Assembly (NCBI RefSeq): GCF_014451325.2
Contig: NZ_JACSCH020000013.1
Location: 62,001 to 126,000, forward strand
Direction: 5' to 3'
From: Streptomyces sp. CB02980
Lineage (GTDB): Bacteria > Actinomycetota > Actinomycetes > Streptomycetales > Streptomycetaceae
Length of the DNA stretch: 64,000 nucleotides
Below the pieces are notes generated by a model. It saw nothing but the letters and a program-made list of their open reading frames with translations, was not told where the DNA came from and made no database searches. This document shows positions 28,651 through 37,656 of this stretch, piece after piece. The translations under genes and the position numbers were made by a program. Position 1 is the first letter of the stretch; every line of letters starts with the position of its first letter.

Positions 28651-30375
28651 TCATCCCGAACCGGCGTCCGGGACGCTCAGCCGGTCACCCCCGCACGGAT
28701 GCCCGAGGGAAGGCAGGGGAATTGATTCGGTGCCGCCTTCCGGGATGCCGATGACCTCGACAGTCACTCCTCGGGCTGCCAGGGCCTTCGCGGTCTGTGC
28801 GATGGTGATCTGGGAGAAGCCGAAGATTGACTCTGGGGTCAGGCTGTCGCGGTTCTTGAGCAGCATGGCAAGGATGATCCGCTTGGGCGTGAAGTCCCTA
28901 GGAAGCACCAACTTGCCCTTGCTGAGGCGGGCGACCTTAGCAGTGAACTGCGCACGGACCTGGGCGGACTCCTGGAGGAGTTCCACTGCCACCCTGGCCT
29001 GACTGAACAGGTGACTCAGCGGACCGGAACCGCCTGCTCGCTTGACCAGGACCAGCGTCCCGTCGGGCACGAGAAGGTCGCAGATCTCGACCTGGTCCGT
29101 GCTCCGGAGGGGATTGGTGATGTTCTTGGTGTCGAGGCAGAGCCAGCCCGGCCGCTCGTCCGCCACCCTGTTGTTGTAGGTGTTCTCGGACTCGCCGTTG
29201 TCCCAGGCCGGCAGTGCGACGGAGGGCGAGCGAGGCAGAAGGGCCGCGACGGCGGCCCGGCTCTCCTCCACATAGGCCACTCCGACCTCGTACCACTCGC
29301 CGTCCAGTAGGAAGAAGCGTCGGGGACCGAGGGAGACCTCGGCCTCCAGCCATGACAGCGCGTCGGTGACAGCGAGCGTGTCGACTGCCCTCGCCCGTCG
29401 GTCCCGGGCCAGGGTGACGGTCCCCTCGCGCAGTACTGCGAGGCGTCGGCCGGACGGCGTCAGTCGGGCCCGTTCCAGTACGTAGCCGAGGTCGAAGCCG
29501 TCGGTGTGCCGGGCGTCCGTGCTGTTGATCCGGGTGAGGTACGTGGTGGCCTCTGCGTACGCCTCCTGGTGATCGGAGGGCGCAGCGACGGTGATCCGTT
29601 CGTCGGCGGGTAGACCGAGACGTTCGTCCAGTGCCCGTTCGAGGGCCTCGGTGGTCGGGGAGTCGTCGACCGGCACGATGCGATCGACGAACTCCAGCTC
29701 CTGGTGAGGGACGTCCTCGCGACAGATGGCGGCGACGGCCCGCAGGTCGGAGATCAGCTCGCCGGGTTCGATCCCTAAGGCGATCTTCAGTCCGCATCCA
29801 CCCTGGGCACTGACGGCCTTCCCCCGTGAGTAGCGGGAGCGGGTGAGCGGCACCCCGTCGAGGTATCCGCCCAGGCTCCGCACGATGCGCGAGTGGTCGC
29901 GGATGCCGAGGAGAGGGACGGGTGCGCCACCGGGAACCAGGGAGATGTCCGTACGCGCCTGCCCGAGCGTCTTCGAGACCGCGCCGCGCACCATGGCGGG
30001 ATCCATCTGCCGGATGACGAAGGAGAGACCGAAGCGCTTGTCCTTGAGGTGATCGGGGATCAGCCTGTACCCCTGGTCGCAGCCGATGCCGTACACCGTG
30101 CCGTCGACGGCGAGGAGAAGTACTGCGGCCGTCCGGCGGACGCTCTCGGTGACCTCGATCCCGGTCGTGCGCGCCATGGGGGCACACCACGAGGCTTCGG
30201 TGCTCTCCATCCCGCAGGTGATGTACACGGCGGGAACGCCGATCAGGTCGGGGAAGTGCACGTCCGCTCCGCGCCGGTCAAGCAACGCCGCGTCGAAGAC
30301 GTCCAGCATGGCCTCCGGCGTGGGAGTGACGCTGCTCAACCGGTAGATGGTGCGCACTTCGGTGCTCGTGGTCAT
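28651..30375 (-). CDS. TIGR04141-family sporadically distributed protein (DUF6119)
   Basis: A 574-residue protein with the layout of the TIGR04141 family: N-terminal domain, the GIGCDQGYRLIP segment (about residue 92), a central GGYLDGVPLTRSRYSRGKA region and a C-terminal domain beginning DGEWYEVGVAYVEE, with DGTLVLVKRAGGSGPLSHLF near residue 430. Members are patchily distributed and often sit among restriction and phage-defence genes; the biochemical activity is not established. The start at ATG 30375 is divergent from a DNA methylase gene, and the two share an intergenic region with a 15-bp palindrome also found elsewhere in this island. It is the first island gene after the decayed locus. 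Confidence 0.75.
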   Translation of the reverse strand: MTTSTEVRTIYRLSSVTPTPEAMLDVFDAALLDRRGADVHFPDLIGVPAVYITCGMESTEASWCAPMARTTGIEVTESVRRTAAVLLLAVDGTVYGIGCDQGYRLIPDHLKDKRFGLSFVIRQMDPAMVRGAVSKTLGQARTDISLVPGGAPVPLLGIRDHSRIVRSLGGYLDGVPLTRSRYSRGKAVSAQGGCGLKIALGIEPGELISDLRAVAAICREDVPHQELEFVDRIVPVDDSPTTEALERALDERLGLPADERITVAAPSDHQEAYAEATTYLTRINSTDARHTDGFDLGYVLERARLTPSGRRLAVLREGTVTLARDRRARAVDTLAVTDALSWLEAEVSLGPRRFFLLDGEWYEVGVAYVEESRAAVAALLPRSPSVALPAWDNGESENTYNNRVADERPGWLCLDTKNITNPLRSTDQVEICDLLVPDGTLVLVKRAGGSGPLSHLFSQARVAVELLQESAQVRAQFTAKVARLSKGKLVLPRDFTPKRIILAMLLKNRDSLTPESIFGFSQITIAQTAKALAARGVTVEVIGIPEGGTESIPLPSLGHPCGGDRLSVPDAGSG

Positions 30376-30483
30376 GGTGGGTCTCCGTGAAACAAGGGCG
30401 AGAAAGGCGCAGCGGACGCGGACATGCCCTCGCGGTGCGGCCGGACAGGGCAGGTTGTACACGAAGAATGCTGGCATAAGCAT

Positions 30484-30498
30484 GTGCACGGTGTCAAC
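30484..30498. promoter_or_regulatory. Island operator copy 1 between TIGR04141 and methylase genes
   Basis: GTGCACGGTGTCAAC matches the inferred consensus GTTGACGGTGTCAAC at 13 of 15 positions. On the minus strand its TTGACA half is a good -35 for the TIGR04141 gene, with CAGCAT 18 bp further on. On the plus strand TTGACT at 30503 lies 5 bp downstream of it and can serve the methylase gene. Confidence 0.55.
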
Positions 30499-30544
30499 GG
30501 ACTTGACTCTGGAGTGCTTCCGGCTACGCGTGTACGCTGTGGCT

Positions 30545-32200
30545 ATGACAGAGAATGCCGCTACATCGGTCGGCGCCCTGGTCACCGGAGCCGAGATCGC
30601 TCGATTGGCCGGTGTCACCCGGGCGGCTGTCTCCAATTGGCGACGGCGCTATGACGACTTCCCCGCACCGGCGGGAGGTGGCGCGAACAGCCCGCTCTTT
30701 GCGCTTGTCGAGGTCCAGGCCTGGCTGGACAAGCAGCGCAAGGGGCAGGAGATCTCGCCCGAGGTCGAGCTGTGGCAAGCCCTTCGGGCCGTTTACGGAG
30801 AGCAGATCGTTGCAGGTCTGGCGGAGGTGGCCGCGGCACTGGCCGGGGCGCCGTCGCCCGGCTTGCCGGACGAGGTGATGGCCCATGTGCGGCGGCTCGT
30901 CCGTAGCGAGGCACCTGTCGACCTTGTCAACGGACTGACCGAACGGTTCGTGGACTCGGCACGGCGGGCGGGATCGGATCAGGTCACCCCCGAACGTATC
31001 GTGCGTGCCGTGTGCCGCTTCGCACCCGAACTCCCTTCGGATGCGACGGTCTTCGACCCCGCTTGTGGGATCGGAGTGCTGCTCCTGTCTGTGGCTTCGG
31101 GAGCGGGCACGCGCTTCTGTGGCCAGGAAGCGGATGCCGACAGCGCTCGCTTCGCGCAGCTCCGCGCCGACCTCCTGGGGCGGACAAGGGTCACCGTCGT
31201 GGACGGGGACTCCCTGCGTGCGGACGCGTGGCGGGACCTCAGGGCAGACCTCGTGGTGTGCGACCCGCCTGCCGGCGTCACCGAGTGGGGACGGGAGGAG
31301 TTGCTGCTCGACTCCCGCTGGGAGCTCGGCACACCGTCCAAGGCCGAAGGCGAGCTTGCCTGGCTGCAACATGCGTACGCGCATACCGAGCCGGGCGGTC
31401 ACGTTCTCATGGTCATGCCGGCCTCGGTCGCCTATCGCAAGGCAGGACGTCGTATCCGCTCGGAGCTCGTGCGCCGCGGCATCCTGCGGCAAGTGGTGGC
31501 CCTCCCGCCGGGAGCCGCCACCTCGCACTCTCTGCCCGTGCACGTATGGTGCCTTCAGCGCCCCGAGGGCTCCGGGAACGCGGAGACGAGTCACACAGTG
31601 CGGATGGTCGATCTGACCGGAAACAGTCCGGACGGCAGCCTGGATCCCCGCCCCGATCAGGTCGCCGATGTGCCGTTGATCGAACTCCTCGACGACACCG
31701 TCGATCTCACCCCCGGCACGCACCTTCGGTCCCGGCACCGTGACTACCCCGGGGAGTACTCCGTGCTGCGCAAGGAAATGCAGAAACGAATCCGCCGCCT
31801 GGCCGCTCTGCTGCCCGAGTTGGAGGCGGGCGGTGGGCCTGGTTCGCTGGACGGCGCGACCACCAGCGTCGCGGATCTCGCTCGGGCGGGACTGGTCAGC
31901 TATGAGGAATCGGAGCCGGTCTCGGCCAGCGATCAGCTCGACACGGACTACCTGCAGGGATTTCTGCGCAGTTCCGTGAACGCCCGCCGGTCCACGAGCA
32001 CCAGTGGAACCTACCGCCTCGACACGCGCGGCGCGCGTATCCCCCGGATGGGCATCGACGAGCAGCGTCGCTACGGTTCCGCCTTCCGCTCCCTGTCCGC
32101 GTTCGAGCAGGACATGCGCGAGATCGGCGAACTGAGCAGACAGCTTGCCGATCTTGCAAGGGACGGTCTGGCCACGGGGGGACTGGCACCCGAGGAATGA
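30545..32200 (+). CDS. N6-adenine DNA methylase with N-terminal HTH
   Basis: A 551-residue HsdM-like protein. Residues 14-40 (GAEIARLAGVTRAAVSNWRR) form an XRE-like helix-turn-helix not found in normal HsdM. The methylase core has motif I FDPACGIGVLLL (about residue 168) and a motif IV position reading VCDPPAG (about 238), where functional gamma-type enzymes have (N/D)PP(F/Y/W); the missing aromatic residue may reduce or change activity. The C-terminal third is helical, with TTSVADLARAGLV resembling specificity-subunit linkers. No HsdS or HsdR gene adjoins it. ATG 30545 has no clear ribosome site, so a leaderless mRNA is possible. It is divergent from the TIGR04141 gene. A DNA-binding role in regulation is an alternative. 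Confidence 0.8.
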   Translation: MTENAATSVGALVTGAEIARLAGVTRAAVSNWRRRYDDFPAPAGGGANSPLFALVEVQAWLDKQRKGQEISPEVELWQALRAVYGEQIVAGLAEVAAALAGAPSPGLPDEVMAHVRRLVRSEAPVDLVNGLTERFVDSARRAGSDQVTPERIVRAVCRFAPELPSDATVFDPACGIGVLLLSVASGAGTRFCGQEADADSARFAQLRADLLGRTRVTVVDGDSLRADAWRDLRADLVVCDPPAGVTEWGREELLLDSRWELGTPSKAEGELAWLQHAYAHTEPGGHVLMVMPASVAYRKAGRRIRSELVRRGILRQVVALPPGAATSHSLPVHVWCLQRPEGSGNAETSHTVRMVDLTGNSPDGSLDPRPDQVADVPLIELLDDTVDLTPGTHLRSRHRDYPGEYSVLRKEMQKRIRRLAALLPELEAGGGPGSLDGATTSVADLARAGLVSYEESEPVSASDQLDTDYLQGFLRSSVNARRSTSTSGTYRLDTRGARIPRMGIDEQRRYGSAFRSLSAFEQDMREIGELSRQLADLARDGLATGGLAPEE

Positions 32201-32215
32201 GGGGTGGCGTGAGGC

Positions 32216-32230
32216 CGCGGCTGCGCCGCG
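32216..32230. terminator. Weak hairpin between convergent methylase and UvrD genes
   Basis: CGCGGC and GCCGCG form a 6-bp stem with a 3-nt loop in the 42-nt gap between the two convergent stop codons. There is no T tract on either side, so termination here would need Rho or a longer fold. Confidence 0.3.
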
Positions 32231-32242
32231 CACCGGCGTGGG

Positions 32243-34387
32243 TCAGGCGGAGCCGCCCGAGAGGGACAGGAACGGGCTCGGATCGGAGCTCCATGTGACA
32301 GCAAGGGCTTCGCGAGCGCGCGTGCAGGCGACGAAGAGCAGGCAGCGTTCGCGAAGCAGGTCGGCCTCGTGCTGGAGGGGGTCCGACTCCTGGGCCGTGA
32401 TCTCGCGGGTGAACGGGACGGTGCCGGCGCTGACACCGAGGACGGAAACCGCCCGGAACTCCAGCCCCTTCATCGCGTGCATGGTCGCCAGCCGCACGCC
32501 CTCGGCCCTGTGCGGGAGCTGTCCCTTGACCCGCACAGCCGGGATGCCGGCGGCCCTCAGTTTCTCCTCAGCGGCGTCGAGAGAGAGATTGAAGCGTGCG
32601 CAGACGCCTATCTCGTGGTGGGCGAGTCCTTCCGCGACCCACGACCGGACCTGCTCCACCAGGGCTTCTGTCTCCTCCGCCCGCGTCGCGTACCCCTGCA
32701 GCCGAGGGCGGCTCCCGTGCAGGAGGGAGCGGTACCCGGTCAGCGAGTCCGTACCTTCGCCCTCCAGGGCGTCCACCGTGACGGGGGCGAGGAGCCCTGC
32801 GGACCAGGTGAGGATCTCCTCGGTGGAACGGTAGTTGACGCGTAGCCGGAAGCTGCGACCCGCGGTGGCGATGCCCAGGGAGCCGAGCGAGACCCGTGAG
32901 TCGTAGATCCGCTGATGAGGGTCGCCGGTGACGAACAGGTCGTCGGGGCCCGGGGAAACGGCGGCGCGCAACACCCGCCACTGCGTGGGATGCAGGTCCT
33001 GTGCTTCGTCGACCACGACGTGTGTGTACGGCGCCGGCTCGGCCGTGAGGATCTCCGCCGCACGTGCGCAGATCCGCAGGTGGGTGGTTTCACCCCGGTC
33101 ACGCAAGAGCTGTTCGAAGCATTCCACGCATCTCCACACGTCGCGGCGGCGCGCGGGGCCGAGGCCGGTGCCACGGCCGCGGCGGCTCGCGCCGAGGTAC
33201 GCGTCGAGATCACGCAGGTTCTGGCCGAGGACGACGTGGCGGTACTCCTGCGCCAGAAACTGCGCGGTGAACGGCAGACCGAGCTGCTTGACCGTCTTCT
33301 CCCACAACTGCCGCTGCTCCCGGTCCCCGATCGGTTTGGGCGCTGTAGCCGACGTCGTCCGCACGACGCCGTTCGCGAAGGCGTCGACCGTCGTCACGTC
33401 CACCCGCGCGAGTGCCTTCTTGTCATCGTCGAGGAGCAGACCGAGCATGTCGCGCAGTCCGGTGGCGAGCGCGTTCGTGTAAGTGGTGAGCAGGATGCGG
33501 CTGTCCGCGGACCGGCCGAGGAGATGCCGCACCCGGTGGAGGGCGGCCACTGTCTTGCCCGTTCCGGGTCCGCCGGTGACCTGGACGGGGCCACCGTACG
33601 AAGTGCGGTAGGCGACGCGTCGCTGGGAGGGGTGGAGGAAGACCCGCCAGGCCTCGAACGGCTTCTCCAGAACCTCCTCCAACTCCTGCGGCCCCGTGAC
33701 CAGCCGGATGCGGGCGGTGGTGTTGGCGATCACCGTGGCCAGGTCCTCGACCTGTTCGGCCGGTGCGTCCGCGGGCCGGCGGACGGCCACGACGTCCCGG
33801 TACACCTCGTCGGGGCTGAAGCCTTCGGCGAGGTACTGGAGAACCTCCAGCTGGTCCTCCGGCAGAAGCGTGGCGAAGGCGTCGAGCTGCTGCTTGTCCA
33901 CCAGCGAGCGGGCGGCGCGCAGTACTTGGTCGTCGACGCCCAGCTCGCGGAGGGTTCCGTCGGAGACCTTCGTGAACAGTAGCTGGGGAGCCCGGCGCGC
34001 CGCCGTCTCGTAGTGCGGCGTCAGCTCGTCCAGGGCGACGGCGTTGCGCACCTCCAGCGCCCGCGTCGCGGAGTTCGCGCTGTACAGACGCTTCGCGGCC
34101 CAGGTATAGGCGTCGTCGTGCGGAAGGACGTTGACCAGGAGAAACACATCGCTGCCGTCATCGGGAGCGAGCACGACGCCCCGCCAGAAGTCGGTGATGC
34201 GGATGGTTCGCATCCGTGTGTCACGCGCCTTCTCCACGGACTCCAGATGAAGTCCCTTGTCCGCGTTGAGTTCTGCCGCACTCAGGGCCTGGAACTTCGC
34301 CATGGCCTTGCGCACTCCGGCGCGAACCGGCTTTTCCAAGGTCTCGTAGCCGTCCCAGAAGCTCTGGGCGAAAGCGAGCCGGGGCAT
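32243..34387 (-). CDS. UvrD-family SF1 helicase with N-terminal RelE-like domain
   Basis: A 714-residue protein. Residues 1-105 look like a RelE/ParE toxin fold: an N-terminal helix pair, then LHLESVEKARDTRMRTIRIT, WRGVVLAP and the final HDDAYTWAAKR strand-helix, as in plasmid-type RelE proteins. After a linker comes an SF1A helicase: Walker A GGPGTGKT (about residue 272), DEAQDLHPTQW (about 460), LRVNYRSTEEI and the C-terminal MHAMKGLEFRAVSV and VACTRAREAL motifs. It is the last gene of a McrB-McrC-UvrD operon, 36 nt after McrC. The toxin-like domain suggests the helicase acts on or guards RNA or ribosome-linked targets. Fusion function is inferred; helicase assignment is firm. Confidence 0.85.
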   Translation of the reverse strand: MPRLAFAQSFWDGYETLEKPVRAGVRKAMAKFQALSAAELNADKGLHLESVEKARDTRMRTIRITDFWRGVVLAPDDGSDVFLLVNVLPHDDAYTWAAKRLYSANSATRALEVRNAVALDELTPHYETAARRAPQLLFTKVSDGTLRELGVDDQVLRAARSLVDKQQLDAFATLLPEDQLEVLQYLAEGFSPDEVYRDVVAVRRPADAPAEQVEDLATVIANTTARIRLVTGPQELEEVLEKPFEAWRVFLHPSQRRVAYRTSYGGPVQVTGGPGTGKTVAALHRVRHLLGRSADSRILLTTYTNALATGLRDMLGLLLDDDKKALARVDVTTVDAFANGVVRTTSATAPKPIGDREQRQLWEKTVKQLGLPFTAQFLAQEYRHVVLGQNLRDLDAYLGASRRGRGTGLGPARRRDVWRCVECFEQLLRDRGETTHLRICARAAEILTAEPAPYTHVVVDEAQDLHPTQWRVLRAAVSPGPDDLFVTGDPHQRIYDSRVSLGSLGIATAGRSFRLRVNYRSTEEILTWSAGLLAPVTVDALEGEGTDSLTGYRSLLHGSRPRLQGYATRAEETEALVEQVRSWVAEGLAHHEIGVCARFNLSLDAAEEKLRAAGIPAVRVKGQLPHRAEGVRLATMHAMKGLEFRAVSVLGVSAGTVPFTREITAQESDPLQHEADLLRERCLLFVACTRAREALAVTWSSDPSPFLSLSGGSA

Positions 34388-34423
34388 GAGGTCCTCCCGT
34401 GTCTGCCTGACGATGGTTCATGA

Positions 34424-35650
34424 TCAAGGATGTGGCGCGGTCCCGACCAGCTGCAGGGCGATGCGATTCAGCGCCGACACGAGTCCTTCGGGCGGGTGCG
34501 AGAGGTCGAGGCTGTGTTGATAGAGCCGGATGCCCGCGCCGTTCACCTCATGGACGCGCACGGGTTCCCGGCCGGCCGCGTACACCAGGTGAGCCTCGCG
34601 CAGCCCGAGGACTGTGGCGTAGGCGAGTGCCTGGTAGAGGTCGGCGTTGAGAAGGCCATCGGCCTTTTCGAGCTTGTACTTGGCGTCGACGACAGCGACG
34701 GGAGTGCGACCGTCCCGGGTGCGCACGACGAGGTCGGGGCGTATGCCCACGCGCTTGGCGGTGTCGAGGTGGTGGGGATCCTGCAGGCGCGCGTTCAGGC
34801 CGTACTCCCGCAGGGCCTCGCGCAGTCCGACGGTGACGAAGTCCTCGAACAACCTGTTCATGTCGAACAGGAAGCCGTCCAGTGAGAGCGGGACGGCCCC
34901 GACTGGCCGGTGCTCCGGCGATGAGCCGCGCAGGACGGCCTCGGCGAGCCGCAGTGCCGGCTCATAACGGGCGTTGAGGCGGGAGGGCTGCCATCGGGGC
35001 AGTTCCCGGCCCCGGGTCAGCGGCATGGCATCGGCGAGACGCAGGCGCTGACGGGCGAGACGCCGCCGGACGGGCACGGTCACCCCGGGCAGGCGGAGCA
35101 GTCGGTCGACGGCGGCGCGCAGGATGCGGTTCTCGGCGGTGTCGGCCGTGTACGTGTCGTAGCTGATCTCGACGGGTGGTGTCCGGCCGAAATGTCTTCG
35201 GATCTGATCCGCCTCGCGTATCCGTCCCCGCACGAACAGCGCGGACTCTTCCACGCTGCGATACCCCTGGAGGACGCCCTGCCGCAGGGCCGCTTCGATC
35301 TGCCGCTCCACGGCGTGCGCGAGCGCGGGTACGACGTCGTCGTACCCCCCGGTGTCGACGGTGCCCTCCCCGCTGTCCCGCCAGGCCCGGGCCGGGTCGA
35401 GACTGAAACCGAGCAGGAAGAAGAGCCTGCTCACAGCCGTTTTGGGCGTGATCCGCAGGACGGGACCGTCGGGGATTCGTACCGCGCCCACGTTGCTCCC
35501 CGCCCTCAGGAGCCAGTGGCCGTCCCGGCCGGGGTCAGGAGTGGCGCTCCGAAGAATGCCGGCACGGGCAAGGGCCCGGCCGACCTGGGCGTCAAGAGGT
35601 ACGGAGACGGCGGGTCCGTGCTCGCGCAACGACACCTCCTCCGGACTCAT
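34424..35650 (-). CDS. McrC-family restriction component
   Basis: A 408-residue protein related to McrC, the nuclease partner of the McrB GTPase in modification-dependent restriction. Its N-terminal half matches McrC-type DNA-binding modules (SRLFFLLGFSLD, about residue 90). The C-terminal PD-(D/E)XK core is intact: RPDLVVRT then VAVVDAKYKLEK (about residues 300-320), with a following LYQALAYA helix. The ATG overlaps the McrB stop (ATGA), showing strict coupling. Together McrB and McrC would cut DNA carrying modified bases or another foreign mark. The target modification is unknown. Confidence 0.9.
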   Translation of the reverse strand: MSPEEVSLREHGPAVSVPLDAQVGRALARAGILRSATPDPGRDGHWLLRAGSNVGAVRIPDGPVLRITPKTAVSRLFFLLGFSLDPARAWRDSGEGTVDTGGYDDVVPALAHAVERQIEAALRQGVLQGYRSVEESALFVRGRIREADQIRRHFGRTPPVEISYDTYTADTAENRILRAAVDRLLRLPGVTVPVRRRLARQRLRLADAMPLTRGRELPRWQPSRLNARYEPALRLAEAVLRGSSPEHRPVGAVPLSLDGFLFDMNRLFEDFVTVGLREALREYGLNARLQDPHHLDTAKRVGIRPDLVVRTRDGRTPVAVVDAKYKLEKADGLLNADLYQALAYATVLGLREAHLVYAAGREPVRVHEVNGAGIRLYQHSLDLSHPPEGLVSALNRIALQLVGTAPHP

Positions 35651-37464
35651 GTGAGGTTCCTCCGCAAGGCGTCGAGGCCGTAGCGGGCGGCGACATCAAG
35701 TCCCTCGCCGTAGTGGTGCTCCTCCAGGAGCGGCAGGATCTTCGTGCGCCACGTCCGGCTGAGGGCGCCGTCACGGTCCACACCCGGCTTCATCAGGTAC
35801 GACGGGCCGACGGCGAAGTCGGGGTCGTTGATGAGGGCGTTGAGGGCGTCGAGGAGACGGGCGGGTTCTCCGTCCTTGCCCTCGCGCTTCAGCCAGCGTG
35901 CGAGAAGGCCGGCGGTCGGCTCGGTACGAGGTGACAGTTCCACGAAGGCGAACCGGCGGCGCATGGCCGCGTCCACCAGCGCGATGGACCGGTCGGCGGT
36001 GTTCATGGTGCCGATCACGAAGAGGTTGGGCGGCAGCCCGAAGTCGTCCCCCGAGTAGGTCAGACGGACGGACCGCTTGCGGTACTCGAGCAGGAAGTAC
36101 AGCTCGCCGAAGACTTTCGCGAGGTTGGCGCGGTTCATCTCGTCGATGATCAGGAAGTGGGGGATGTGCCGGTTGCCCTCGCGGGAGGCGAGGTCCGCGA
36201 GCTCTCGGAGCGGTCCAGCCGTCAGACGGAAGGCCACGTCCCGGGTCTCGGGGTCCTCCACGGGGCGGAACCCCTCGAAGAAGTCCTCGTAGGCGTAGGA
36301 CGGGTGGAACTGGACGATCTTGACCTGCTCGGGGCCTCCGCCGAAATGCTCCGCGAGCTTCATGGCCAGATACGTCTTGCCCGTACCGGGCGGACCGTAC
36401 AGAACCAATTGGCGTTCCTCGATGAGGAGTTCGCGTACCTCCTCCAGCCATGCCCGGTCGTGGACGAGCAGTTCGGCCGTCAGGCCGTCCGTGACCTTCG
36501 GCAGGGTCAGTTCCCGCTGCGCCTGCCCCTCGACGGGCGACGGCATGGCGGAAGAGATGCCCTCGCCCGCGCCGGCGGGCCCGGTCAGTCCGTCCAGCAC
36601 TTCGAGGACACCGGTGAGGTCGACGACATCGTGCTGTACCGACAGCTTCTGCTGCACTTCTTCGGGGAGCTCCTCGTACGCGTGGCTGTTCGGCTGCCAG
36701 GAGGCGGGGCGCCGCAGATTCGACAACCCGCCCGGGGATGCGGTCTGTACGGCATTCCCGGCGATCCGGCCGACGTGCAGCTGTCCGTCGCTTATGGTCG
36801 CCACCGTGTCGCCTACCCGCATCTGGGTGAGGAAGCCATGGAGTTCGTCGACGAGGCCGCGCTTCTGGTTGTACGAGGCCGCCCCCTCGTAACCGTCCTC
36901 GACGTAGCGGCGCAGCGCGCTCTTGGTCGGGTCACCCTCCTCCAGCGGCGGCAGGTGGGCCCCGGAGAGCGAGACGAGCCCCTCCTGCAGCCACAGTTGC
37001 CGAACCAGGTTGTGCCCCGACACGTTGGAACCGCGCACCAGCCAGGCCTTCCGCGGTGCCCGCCAGCCGGTGGAGAGGTAGTCGGCGAGCGGATGACCCT
37101 CGGCGGTCCGCCAGGATTCGGGCCCGGAGGCGTCGTACCCGTAGACCAGCCCGGCCGCCGCGGACGAGGAGTTGCAGGTGATGTCCCGGGTCGCCACCCA
37201 GTGCGCGGGTACGTCCGGAAGGCCGAGCGCCGCCGGGGGGTCGGCGAGTGCGCCGCTCGCACGGAGTTCCGCGCGCGAGCGGCGCGCGTGGTCGCCCAGC
37301 CCGGGCCATGCATCGGCGGCCACCGACGAACCCTGGCGCAGAAGGAACTTGTGTGTGCCGTTGCCGCCGAACTCGGTGAGGAGATGGCCGTATGCCACTC
37401 CGCCGCCCTTGAGGAGCTTGATGCGGAACTCCGGTGTACCGAGGAGGTGCTGGGGCTGCGACAT
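35647..37464 (-). CDS. McrB-family AAA+ NTPase
   Basis: A 605-residue protein. The first 300 residues are a variable target-recognition region that I do not match to a known domain. The NTPase core has Walker A YGPPGTGKTYLA (about residue 352), Walker B LIIDEMNRANLAKVFGEL (about 430) and the McrB-type GTMNTADRSIALVDAAMRRR (about 485), the MNTADRS signature being diagnostic for the GTP-using McrB family. It is the first gene of the McrB-McrC-UvrD operon. The start is ATG 37464, with GGGAAGG upstream. The promoter region it shares with the divergent sigma-factor gene carries two copies of the island palindrome. Confidence 0.9.
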   Translation of the reverse strand: MSQPQHLLGTPEFRIKLLKGGGVAYGHLLTEFGGNGTHKFLLRQGSSVAADAWPGLGDHARRSRAELRASGALADPPAALGLPDVPAHWVATRDITCNSSSAAAGLVYGYDASGPESWRTAEGHPLADYLSTGWRAPRKAWLVRGSNVSGHNLVRQLWLQEGLVSLSGAHLPPLEEGDPTKSALRRYVEDGYEGAASYNQKRGLVDELHGFLTQMRVGDTVATISDGQLHVGRIAGNAVQTASPGGLSNLRRPASWQPNSHAYEELPEEVQQKLSVQHDVVDLTGVLEVLDGLTGPAGAGEGISSAMPSPVEGQAQRELTLPKVTDGLTAELLVHDRAWLEEVRELLIEERQLVLYGPPGTGKTYLAMKLAEHFGGGPEQVKIVQFHPSYAYEDFFEGFRPVEDPETRDVAFRLTAGPLRELADLASREGNRHIPHFLIIDEMNRANLAKVFGELYFLLEYRKRSVRLTYSGDDFGLPPNLFVIGTMNTADRSIALVDAAMRRRFAFVELSPRTEPTAGLLARWLKREGKDGEPARLLDALNALINDPDFAVGPSYLMKPGVDRDGALSRTWRTKILPLLEEHHYGEGLDVAARYGLDALRRNLT

Positions 37465-37513
37465 GGAACGACCTTCCCGGGGCGGGCCTGCGAGAACATC
37501 GCACAGCCTACCT

Positions 37514-37528
37514 GTTGACACTGTCAAG
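37514..37528. promoter_or_regulatory. Island operator copy 2, upstream of McrB
   Basis: GTTGACACTGTCAAG, in which TTGACA and TGTCAA form a perfect inverted repeat around one base, lies 50 bp before the McrB start. A TAGGCT -10-like box for the McrB strand follows at 37503-37508, so a protein bound here would sit directly upstream of RNA polymerase contacts. Confidence 0.6.
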
Positions 37529-37565
37529 ATACCCCTACTAGCCAGTACACAGATTTGGGCAACAT

Positions 37566-37596
37566 GTTGACGGTGTAAACGTACCGAGTCTAGGCT
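37566..37596 (+). promoter_or_regulatory. Sigma-factor gene promoter overlapping operator copy 3
   Basis: TTGACG (37567-37572) and TAGGCT (37591-37596) are spaced by 18 bp, a good Streptomyces housekeeping promoter for the sigma-factor gene. The palindrome GTTGACGGTGTAAAC (37566-37580) covers the -35 box and differs from the inferred consensus at one base. Confidence 0.65.
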
Positions 37597-37656
37597 TCGG
37601 TTATGTCTGCGGCACTTCCGGACGGAACCGGCACGCGGTCGTGAGGTGGGGGCGTT

